Assembly: GCA_028711485.1 (NCBI GenBank)
Contig: JAQTSF010000015.1
Span: 1 to 12,276, forward strand
DNA length: 12,276 nucleotides
Origin: Candidatus Iainarchaeum sp.
GTDB taxonomy: Archaea > Micrarchaeota > Micrarchaeia > Anstonellales > Bilamarchaeaceae
Reading direction: 5' to 3'
Position numbers and translations under genes: made by a program. This document shows positions 1 through 5,538 of this stretch, piece after piece (within the stretch, counting starts at the first letter, position 1; every line of letters starts with the position of its first letter). A model generated the notes under the pieces. The model had not been told where the DNA came from, did no database searches, and was given only the letters and a program-made list of their open reading frames with translations.

Positions 1-280
1 TGTTGCTTGGGAGATATATTAAAACGGTTTTTGTTGAATCTTCTCCTCCTAGATACACTGTGTTTATTGAATGTGCAATTTTCTTTGCAACAACATCTGC
101 TTGTGATTTTGAAACTTCTTCAAAATTCTGATTGGAAACAGTAAATAAAAGTAAGATCATAGGCAATAAGAATGCCATAAATATTCCTACAGTGGTGAAC
201 ATTTCTATTGATGCTTGGCCTTTTTTCGAAGAAAAAAGGCTAGATTTGAAATCTTTTTTGGAACAATTTAAAGTGTTCAT
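1..280 (-). CDS. Class III signal peptide (archaeal pilin-like) protein, 3' end outside window
   Basis: This is the N-terminal 93 residues of an exported pilin-like protein that continues past the left edge. The ATG at 280-278 overlaps the TGA of the upstream gene (ATGA), so translation is probably coupled. After a 21-residue basic leader ending SSKKG comes QASIEM, which matches the archaeal class III signal peptide (K-[KR]-G|Q-x-S-x-E, DUF361 type). In that family a prepilin peptidase cuts before the Gln and the Glu at mature position 5 helps filament assembly. A hydrophobic helix follows (about residues 27-47, FTTVGIFMAFLLPMILLLF), then a polar stretch (EEVSKSQADVVAKKIAHSIN) typical of the pilin alpha-helix stem, and then the start of a globular part with a GGEDSTKTVLIYLP strand. 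Last gene of the visible three-gene operon. The signal peptide is clear; whether it is a major or minor pilin cannot be told. Confidence 0.88.
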   Translation of the reverse strand, partial: MNTLNCSKKDFKSSLFSSKKGQASIEMFTTVGIFMAFLLPMILLLFTVSNQNFEEVSKSQADVVAKKIAHSINTVYLGGEDSTKTVLIYLPSN

Positions 281-1767
281 GGAGTATAATCCCCCCAACA
301 CTCAGCCCAGTTATTGCAGTGGAAATGAACATTATTAAAATCGCTATAAGTAAGATAATTTTCTATTGATTCTCTTGAAAGTTTAAATTGACCAACATAC
401 ATATCAGGGGTTAATGAGCACATCTGCTGGGATTTGCATCCCGGAGCTCCCCGTAAGATTATTCCATTTGAAATCTCTTGGAAAAATTCTAAATCAAGCC
501 TGCTTAAATCTGATGTTGATACTCCCTCTTCAATATCTTCCCAAACCAAGAAAGTTGCAAGTCCATATTCTGTATCTTTTCTAGAATAGGAGTCTTCCAG
601 AAGTTTCTGGAAAAAAGAAGGGCCTTCTTCATTATGAAAATAGTAGCCACAGACTAAGAAATCCCTGAAATTTTCAATATCATAGTATTCAGCATCTGGA
701 GTTGCACCATTTGGAACAGAAGCAACATCGTATTCAGAAACAAAAAGAACACATTTTTCATTAATCCCGTATTTATCGCATGTAGATAGAGAAACTGAAC
801 CATCTCTAAGAAAGATTGGTTTGGAATTAACAGAGTTTAAGTAGAGATCCTCAAGATCCTTATCTGTATTTACAAGATATGCACCATAACCTTCATAATT
901 TTCAGAATTTGATATTTCATCTTCAGTTCCATAGATTGCATATAAATATCTCAATTCTTCTGATGGTGGATCTCCACCTGCGCTTGCATCAAAAACAGGG
1001 CCATAAAACCACCCGTGCCCCTCTCCACTCCCTTTATGTTGTATTTCAAGATGAGATTTTATATCAAAATTTGGATCAGGATCATATAAAAATATTTGTT
1101 TTTCAACTTCTTGATTTCCGAATTCTAACTTATGCATCTCCCGGGTTATTGAGGGATCATTCAATCCTTCAATTGAAAAATTAAAGGAAATATCCATAGA
1201 CCTTTCTATTGATGCTTTTTGTCCTTCAAGATCAACCACGAGTAAATAGAGGGAAAATGAAACATTAACTGTATTTATTGAGGATTGGTTAAAATAGAAA
1301 TTATCTATTTTTGGATCTTTCAATTCAAGATTTACTTTTGAAAAAGAATTATTTAACGCGCTGAAGAATCCTGAAAAAGTATAGGAAGAAAGTTCATCCT
1401 CAGTATAGGTTAAATCTGTATTGGTTGAGAAATAGTTTCCATCTGCACTACCATTAAGCATAAGTCCCATTATTGAATAGTTTATATTTTCATATTCCCA
1501 ATCTGTTCCTTCCTTAACAGGATTTTCTATTGAATGATTACTTAATTTATAAAGTGCATAATCAACGGATATTTTTGAAAATTCGATTATATTATCCTCA
1601 GTTATTTGATTTGCTGCATAATCTAGATTAGAGATTTTAAAATTTTCTGAATACCTTTGTTCTTGAATTGCAATCGTTTCACTCCAGAAAGCAAGATTTG
1701 TAAGTATGTAAACTAAAAGTATAAGAGAGGCAACAACAAAAAAGAATCCTTTATTGTTTTTAGACAT
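277..1767 (-). CDS. Large exported protein with pilin-like N-terminal anchor (496 aa)
   Basis: I do not recognise a named family. The start MSKNNKG followed by a hydrophobic helix at residues 8-26 (FFFVVASLILLVYILTNLA) resembles an archaeal pilin-like leader, with K6-G7 as a possible prepilin-peptidase site. The usual Glu at mature position 5 is absent, so it may instead be an uncleaved anchor. The rest is a long soluble ectodomain. Residues 77-198 hold seven N-x-S sequons (N77, N96, N105, N139, N160, N168, N196). The C-terminal third holds seven cysteines (C330, C339, C373, C444, C450, C484, C490), three pairs of which are closely spaced and could form disulfides. It overlaps the upstream 179-aa gene by 8 bp and the downstream pilin by 4 bp, and GAGGT at 1778-1782 is a plausible Shine-Dalgarno site. 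By size and position it could be a minor or tip pilin or an adhesin; this is inference. Confidence 0.85.
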   Translation of the reverse strand: MSKNNKGFFFVVASLILLVYILTNLAFWSETIAIQEQRYSENFKISNLDYAANQITEDNIIEFSKISVDYALYKLSNHSIENPVKEGTDWEYENINYSIMGLMLNGSADGNYFSTNTDLTYTEDELSSYTFSGFFSALNNSFSKVNLELKDPKIDNFYFNQSSINTVNVSFSLYLLVVDLEGQKASIERSMDISFNFSIEGLNDPSITREMHKLEFGNQEVEKQIFLYDPDPNFDIKSHLEIQHKGSGEGHGWFYGPVFDASAGGDPPSEELRYLYAIYGTEDEISNSENYEGYGAYLVNTDKDLEDLYLNSVNSKPIFLRDGSVSLSTCDKYGINEKCVLFVSEYDVASVPNGATPDAEYYDIENFRDFLVCGYYFHNEEGPSFFQKLLEDSYSRKDTEYGLATFLVWEDIEEGVSTSDLSRLDLEFFQEISNGIILRGAPGCKSQQMCSLTPDMYVGQFKLSRESIENYLTYSDFNNVHFHCNNWAECWGDYTP

Positions 1768-2299
1768 AGATAATTAACCTCACAAGAATGATTTCAAATT
1801 CTCCAGGTTCATAAGTACTTTCAGTTGGACAAGGTTTTCCTAATCCGTCGCAGGTATTATAACCATAAGGATTTTCTTGATCCGGAACTTGTTTGAAATC
1901 AAGAAGAAGGGTGTATGAAACGGTTTTTATTTTCTTATAATAAGATTTGGTAAGATAGGTATCTGCGATCACGGTCCAGCTTCCATCAGATTCTTCTGCT
2001 TCCAAAACATAGCCAAATTCCTTTGGGATAAGAGTATCCAAATATTCTTTTGCATCATCTTTATTGGGAATCAATACAAGATATCCTAACGCTGATTGTT
2101 CTTCTGAATCTGGATTAGGTGAAGGAGTAGTTGAAAGTGTGTATAATGTATCTTTTGCAAGAGTGTGTGCCTGCATCATTGAGGGATAATAGTTATAAGG
2201 AATAGCAGAAAAGAACACTAAAGAATATAATGCAAGAAGCGCAAGGCTGAAAGCCACAAATGCATCTATAGAAAAAACAAAGGCTTTTTTATTTCTCAT
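1760..2299 (-). CDS. Pilin-like exported protein (179 aa), first gene of pilin operon
   Basis: Small secreted or membrane-anchored protein of unknown specific role. The N-terminus MRNKKA|FVFSIDAF leads into a hydrophobic helix (about residues 7-31), which looks like a prepilin-type signal: basic leader, small residue at -1, and an acidic Asp at mature position 6 where pilins usually carry Glu at position 5. After the helix come a stem-like segment (MMQAHTLAKDTLYTLS, about 41-56), a mixed globular region with an AEESDGSWTVIADTYL strand pair, and a Cys pair (C149, C156) in TCDGLGKPCP. The C-terminus is hydrophobic (FEIILVRLIIYV), perhaps a buried strand. It is first in the operon, behind a TATA-like element 27 bp upstream, with no obvious Shine-Dalgarno, so probably leaderless. 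It overlaps the 496-aa gene by 8 bp. The pilin-like call rests on N-terminal pattern only. Confidence 0.83.
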   Translation of the reverse strand: MRNKKAFVFSIDAFVAFSLALLALYSLVFFSAIPYNYYPSMMQAHTLAKDTLYTLSTTPSPNPDSEEQSALGYLVLIPNKDDAKEYLDTLIPKEFGYVLEAEESDGSWTVIADTYLTKSYYKKIKTVSYTLLLDFKQVPDQENPYGYNTCDGLGKPCPTESTYEPGEFEIILVRLIIYV

Positions 2300-2320
2300 T
2301 GAGTTAGCTTAGTTTAAAAT

Positions 2321-2330
2321 GTTTAAAAAG
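2321..2330 (-). promoter_or_regulatory. TATA-like element of the pilin operon
   Basis: On the minus strand CTTTTTAAAC is centred about 27 bp upstream of the ATG at 2299. That is the usual TATA-to-start distance for an archaeal leaderless transcript. There is no purine-rich ribosome binding site between it and the ATG, which fits. A second similar box, ATTTTAAACT (2320-2311), is too close to the start to be the main one. The first 18-bp direct repeat abuts this box. Confidence 0.45.
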
Positions 2331-2465
2331 ATTGCTATTTTTGCGATTAGTAAAAATTGCAAGAATTGAACTTGTTCAATCAGATTGCTATTTTTGCGAT
2401 AATAGATAAATGCAAAAAATGCAAGACTTGAATGACTGGAAGGAGTTTTGGGGGAGGGTCAGGAG

Positions 2466-2505
2466 GAACCTCAAACTGGGGAGGGGGTTTCCCCCTCCGC
2501 GGTTC
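2466..2505. repeat. GC-rich hairpin, unit 2
   Basis: An inner perfect stem GGAGGGGG/CCCCCTCC with a TTT loop lies at 2480-2498. It is enclosed by an outer GAACC (2466-2470) / GGTTC (2501-2505) stem. Such GC density is exceptional in this AT-rich window. It could form on either strand. Confidence 0.75.
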
Positions 2506-2584
2506 GGTTAGATTGCTATTTTTGCGAAAGGAAAAATTGTAAGACTTGAACGACCAAAGGAAATTATATGGGGGAGTAGGTGAA

Positions 2585-2619
2585 CCCTTAGGCGAGGGGG
2601 CTTTCCCCCTTGCCTAGGG
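2585..2619. repeat. Long GC-rich hairpin, unit 3
   Basis: CCCT/AGGG and then AGGCGAGGGGG/CCCCCTTGCCT pair around a 4-nt CTTT loop. The stem has about 15 pairs with one bulged T at 2589 and one G-T pair. It shares the gaggggg-loop-ccccct core with the hairpin in unit 2, but the flanking arms differ in sequence while remaining paired, which suggests selection for structure. Confidence 0.75.
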
Positions 2620-2640
2620 AAAGATTGCTATTTTTCCGAA

Positions 2641-2652
2641 AGGAAAAAATAA
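2641..2652 (-). terminator. Possible T-tract terminator after the SppA/Cys-rich operon
   Basis: On the minus strand, 11 nt past the TAA at 2663, the sequence ATTTATTTTTTCC gives a run of six T (2649-2644). The hairpin TTTTTCC-TTTC-GGAAAAA overlaps it. Archaeal transcription often ends at such T-tracts. This is a weak call from composition and position. Confidence 0.35.
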
Positions 2653-2662
2653 ATGAGTATTA

Positions 2663-3004
2663 TTATTCTAAAACACAATTTGAATAACCGGTTCCGCAAC
2701 TATTGCATATATTGAAACCAATATCACAACCTATTTGACATTTTATTTTTGAGCCGGGGGTGCAGATTTTTGAAATCACACAATCGCTCCAGTACTCTCC
2801 TTTGCAGTAAGAAAACCCAGAACATTCATCAGAGACACATTCTTTTTTTTCCCCGTATACACAAATAGGTTCTTTTATTGGAGGTTCTTTTGAGGGTGAG
2901 TTCTCGGAATATTTTGGAACAGAAATTGAAAAAGATAAATATAATATTGATATAACTACTAAACAAAATAAAAAAATAATTATTAATTTATTTAATGAAG
3001 ACAT
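2663..3004 (-). CDS. Small membrane-anchored protein with duplicated cysteine-rich module (113 aa)
   Basis: Not a family I can name. An N-terminal hydrophobic helix (about residues 6-29, LNKLIIIFLFCLVVISILYL) anchors or exports it, followed by a Pro/Lys/Glu linker (SPSKEPPIKEP). The rest is a Cys-rich domain made of two similar modules: C48-C56-C61-C67-C75 and C81-C89-C93-C100-C110, with an extra C103. Each runs C-x2-G-x4-C, then a short Cys loop, then an aromatic residue and S-[DN]-C. This resembles the C-x-P-G-x-x-x-x-C...G-x-W-x-x-C repeats found in many secreted archaeal and bacterial proteins, and suggests disulfide-stabilised or metal-binding modules outside the cell. The start is the ATG at 3004; an in-frame TTG lies just before it at 3007. 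It follows the sppA stop by 9 bp, so it is probably cotranscribed with the peptidase. Confidence 0.8.
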   Translation of the reverse strand: MSSLNKLIIIFLFCLVVISILYLSFSISVPKYSENSPSKEPPIKEPICVYGEKKECVSDECSGFSYCKGEYWSDCVISKICTPGSKIKCQIGCDIGFNICNSCGTGYSNCVLE

Positions 3005-3013
3005 CAATAAACC

Positions 3014-3955
3014 TTATTTTATAGAATATTGAAGACCGTAGCTCTCTGCTGATAAAAATAAATTCCTGAAAAATGAGACCATGTCAAAAAGTCCTTGTTC
3101 TCCTGAATTTATGGTTATTGAGCAGGTTCTTGGATTTTCTCCTAAACCTGCAAGCTCTGACGCCTTGTTAATTGCATCCTGTTTTGTCCCCAAATCATCA
3201 ACAAGCCCTACCTGTTTTGCCTGTGTTCCGAGCATTATTCTTCCATCCAAAGCTTGTTCGAAAAGAGAAAGATCTAATTTATTTTTCCTATTTTCAAGTA
3301 TAACTGATTTAAAATCTTCAAAAACAATGTCCAAAATCTCCTGCATTATCTGTTTTTCTTCTTCCTCCATGGGTTTCATTTCACTCCCTATATCCTTATG
3401 TTCGCCTGTTTTTAGAGTAGTGGAATTTATTCCAAGATTTTCAAGAAGAGTACTGTATTCAATTCCTTGAGAAATAACTCCTATACTTCCGGTAATTGCA
3501 TATGGTTCAGAAATAATATAATCTGCCGGAGTTGCTATATAGTATCCTCCTGAAGCAGCAACCTCTTTAAAATATGCAACTTTAGGAATTTCTAAAGAAT
3601 CGATAGATTGGTATATTTCTCTAGAGGCAACAACAGAACCACCTGGAGAGTTTACTACAAAAACAACTGCACCTATATCAGGTCTTTCTGAAATAGAAGA
3701 AATTTTTTCTGAAATTTCCTCTGAACCAGCAATGGAACTTGAGAAAAGTGTGCTTGGAACGCTTTCTACCATTAAAGGACCGCTTATCTCAACCACTGCT
3801 ACACATTTGCCGAAAAATGAAGGAAAAAGAAAAATAGTCATTAGATAAAATAGAAAAAGAAGCACAAATCCAGATACAACAAGTAAAAAAAATAATTTTA
3901 ATGGGGAATCTCCTTGATTTATTGGTCTTTGAATTTTTGAGAATGACTTTTTCAT
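3014..3955 (-). CDS. sppA: Signal peptide peptidase SppA, S49 family serine protease
   Basis: Membrane-bound serine protease that in this family degrades signal peptides left after secretion. A cytoplasmic N-terminus of about 20 residues precedes one transmembrane helix (about 21-46), and the catalytic domain lies outside. Visible family motifs are the VVFVVNSPGG oxyanion-region strand (97-106), the nucleophile S135 in EVAASGGYYIA, GSIGVI (156-161), and the general base K187 in TGEHKDIGS. The Ser-Lys spacing of 52 equals that of Bacillus subtilis SppA (S147/K199). At 313 aa it is the short, single-domain form typical of archaea and Gram-positive bacteria, not the long E. coli type. It is followed 9 bp later by the Cys-rich protein gene. 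There is no clear ribosome binding site; a TATA-like element 27 bp upstream suggests a leaderless transcript. Its neighbours are mostly exported proteins, which fits a role in envelope protein turnover. Confidence 0.95.
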   Translation of the reverse strand: MKKSFSKIQRPINQGDSPLKLFFLLVVSGFVLLFLFYLMTIFLFPSFFGKCVAVVEISGPLMVESVPSTLFSSSIAGSEEISEKISSISERPDIGAVVFVVNSPGGSVVASREIYQSIDSLEIPKVAYFKEVAASGGYYIATPADYIISEPYAITGSIGVISQGIEYSTLLENLGINSTTLKTGEHKDIGSEMKPMEEEEKQIMQEILDIVFEDFKSVILENRKNKLDLSLFEQALDGRIMLGTQAKQVGLVDDLGTKQDAINKASELAGLGENPRTCSITINSGEQGLFDMVSFFRNLFLSAESYGLQYSIK

Positions 3956-3977
3956 GAGTGAAGTAAAGATGAAAGAA

Positions 3978-3986
3978 TATATAAAT
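3978..3986. promoter_or_regulatory. Shared TATA-like element between sppA and carS
   Basis: TATATAAAT on the plus strand reads ATTTATATA on the minus strand. Its centre (3982) lies 28 bp from the carS ATG (4010) and 27 bp from the sppA ATG (3955). Both distances fit leaderless archaeal transcription, so one element may serve both directions. A second AT box (3988-3999) could serve sppA with a short leader. Confidence 0.45.
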
Positions 3987-4009
3987 GTTTTATATATAAT
4001 AGAGATAAC

Positions 4010-4525
4010 ATGATTCCTTTTTTTGAAATAATAATATTTATACTTCCGGCTTATTTTGCAAATGCAGTTCCTGTATTAGTTGGTGGTGGAACAAAAGTCG
4101 ATTTGGGGAAAAAATTCTTTGATGGAAGAAGAGTATTTGGTGATGGAAAAACAATTCAGGGATTTGTAGGAGGAGTATGCGCAGGTATAATAATTTCAGC
4201 AATTCTTTCGATATATTTTCCTTTGGAATTTTTTGGAAACGAAAAAATGCAATTCTTTAGTGGAGTTACGTTGGCATTTGGAACAATGTTTGGAGATTTG
4301 TTAGGGAGTTTTATAAAAAGAAGAATGAATGTTGGTCCTGGAAAACCTTTTCTTATGGATCAGCTTTCTTTCTTAATTATAGCAATGATTTTTGCCTATC
4401 CTTTTTCACCAATTATATTCTATTCTATTAGTTCGATAGTATTTCTTTTTGTAATAACTTATTTATCTCACGTGTTATCGAATTATGCAGCAAACAAACT
4501 TGGACTAAAAAATGTCCCGTGGTAG
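4010..4525 (+). CDS. carS: CDP-archaeol synthase (CTP:archaeol cytidylyltransferase)
   Basis: Integral membrane enzyme (EC 2.7.7.67) that activates unsaturated archaeol (2,3-di-O-geranylgeranylglyceryl phosphate) with CTP to make CDP-archaeol, the precursor for archaeal phospholipid head groups. Family signatures are clear: LPAYFANAVPVLVGGGTKVD near the N-terminus, then DGRRVFGDGKTIQGFVGG (about residues 38-55), then GTMFGDLLGSFIKRRMNVGPGKPF and DQLSFL in the cytoplasmic loop and next helix (about 91-126). There are about five hydrophobic helices, and 171 aa is normal for this family. Known members use the conserved Asp and Lys residues for CTP and Mg binding. It is transcribed alone, divergent from sppA and convergent with the membrane-protein operon, whose stop lies 2 bp away. 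The start ATG sits about 28 bp from a TATA-like element, consistent with a leaderless message. Confidence 0.95.
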   Translation: MIPFFEIIIFILPAYFANAVPVLVGGGTKVDLGKKFFDGRRVFGDGKTIQGFVGGVCAGIIISAILSIYFPLEFFGNEKMQFFSGVTLAFGTMFGDLLGSFIKRRMNVGPGKPFLMDQLSFLIIAMIFAYPFSPIIFYSISSIVFLFVITYLSHVLSNYAANKLGLKNVPW

Positions 4526-4527
4526 CT

Positions 4528-5538
4528 CTATATTAATTTTACCAAACCCCTTCCAACTTCAGGTATGGTTGCGCCAAAAAGACTGCTTGTTGATAGAATA
4601 AAACTCAAAGTTAAAGTGAGCGCTAAGAAAGGAACAAAACACATCATCATTATAAAATTGTTCATGAATGTGCCCAACCAGTTAAGAAAGGACATAAACC
4701 AGTTGGAAGCAGATTTTACGTATAATGATTTTTCAAATAAATTGCTTGCACTCAAAGAACCTGCAGTATTGCATGTTATTTTACCATTAACATCAGTACA
4801 CTCTTTAACTAATGGGATTTCTGTTATATCACAAATGATTGGTCCTCCTGAATCAAGCATGATTATTCCAATAAGGATATAACTCATTGGAAAAATAAAG
4901 TAAAGACCTATGCAAAGAGCCATTATGAATGCTCCTGCACCTCTTGTAGGAGGAAAAGCTCTTAGCAAAACTCCTAAAGTAAAGAACATCATTCCAAAAT
5001 ATTTTATGAACAATAATATGTAATAGATTACATAATATATTACAAGATAGAAGATCAACACTTCGGTTGTATTGGTTATTCTTTCTGAGAAGAAATTCAT
5101 AAAGAACCCTGAAGCAAGTTCAGACATAACAACTTCCATAACAATACTTAAAACAGCCTGAACAGGAATATCAATTGCAAATAAAATATTAAGAACTCTT
5201 ACTGCGCAAACTGAAAGGTTATTTAGATATATAATAACAACATCAATAACTGTCATATTTGGATCAAGAGTTCCTTCAACAAGATGAGTTGAGTATAATT
5301 CCTGTAAAAAAGTAAGTGAAAGCTGCTCTGCAAAAGGTACTATAGTAATTACAAACATTACCAAAATAACAGTAGATGCTGCAAAAATTAATTCTGATTT
5401 TGCAGATTGTTCAAGTTTAGGGTTTGCAAAAAGCCTTGAGATCATTATCAGGGAAATTGAAAATAATACGGACATAAATGCTACCAATAGGGAAAGAGCT
5501 TTCCAATCTGATTCAAGTGCATACACAATATCCGCCAA
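4528..5538 (-). CDS. Polytopic membrane protein, paralog F (VirB6/TrbL-like?), 336 aa
   Basis: Last of six tandem paralogs. TM1 (about 13-35) is followed by the shared loop LFANPKLEQSAKSEL and TM2 (about 50-70). Several helices follow, then the core motif TLGVLLRAFPPTRGAGA (187-203) leading into a helix ending LYFIFPMSYIL. The loop after it carries three cysteines (C236, C247, C256), possibly external. It ends GLVKLI. The start codon is TTG at 5538, immediately after the TGA of paralog E and in the same frame. GGTGAT at 5548-5543 is a good Shine-Dalgarno site 4 nt before it. The first internal ATG (codon 22) would cut TM1 in half, so TTG is preferred. The link to VirB6 rests on topology and the Thr-Arg loop only. 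Confidence 0.85.
   Translation of the reverse strand: MADIVYALESDWKALSLLVAFMSVLFSISLIMISRLFANPKLEQSAKSELIFAASTVILVMFVITIVPFAEQLSLTFLQELYSTHLVEGTLDPNMTVIDVVIIYLNNLSVCAVRVLNILFAIDIPVQAVLSIVMEVVMSELASGFFMNFFSERITNTTEVLIFYLVIYYVIYYILLFIKYFGMMFFTLGVLLRAFPPTRGAGAFIMALCIGLYFIFPMSYILIGIIMLDSGGPIICDITEIPLVKECTDVNGKITCNTAGSLSASNLFEKSLYVKSASNWFMSFLNWLGTFMNNFIMMMCFVPFLALTLTLSFILSTSSLFGATIPEVGRGLVKLI

Larger units (their letters stand above)
2329..2650. repeat. Four-copy direct repeat array with GC-rich hairpins
   Basis: The 18-mer AGATTGCTATTTTTGCGA starts at 2329, 2382 and 2510 (identical) and at 2622 (one change, G to C). Spacings are 53, 128 and 112 bp. In copies 1-3 a loosely conserved block follows (gYaagaMttgaa). 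Units 2 and 3 continue into a G-rich tract (gggggag) and a GC-rich hairpin; unit 1 ends instead in ATTGAA-CTTG-TTCAAT (2365-2380). Within each copy the T5 run can pair with a nearby A5 run, for example TTTTTGC/GCAAAAA in copy 2 and TTTTTCC-GAAA-GGAAAAA in copy 4. The stretch fills the gap between the SppA and pilin operons and contains no convincing gene. Unequal, diverged spacers and the short repeat argue against CRISPR. Possible roles are an iterated operator upstream of the pilin promoter, a structured RNA, or a dispersed repeat element. Confidence 0.85.

Noticed and set aside
132..338. Plus-strand open frame of 68 codons
   Set aside because: Antisense to the class III signal peptide gene, whose signal sequence and ATGA overlap are clear.
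879..1184. Plus-strand open frame of 101 codons
   Set aside because: It lies wholly antisense to the 496-aa exported protein, which has a signal anchor, operon overlaps and a ribosome-binding site; the composition looks like a shadow frame.
2329..2650. CRISPR array
   Set aside because: Only four short (18-bp) repeats at spacings of 53, 128 and 112 bp, with spacers that share sequence and hairpins; no cas genes nearby.
3081..3470. Plus-strand open frame of 129 codons
   Set aside because: Antisense to the catalytic part of sppA, which is firmly identified by its motifs.
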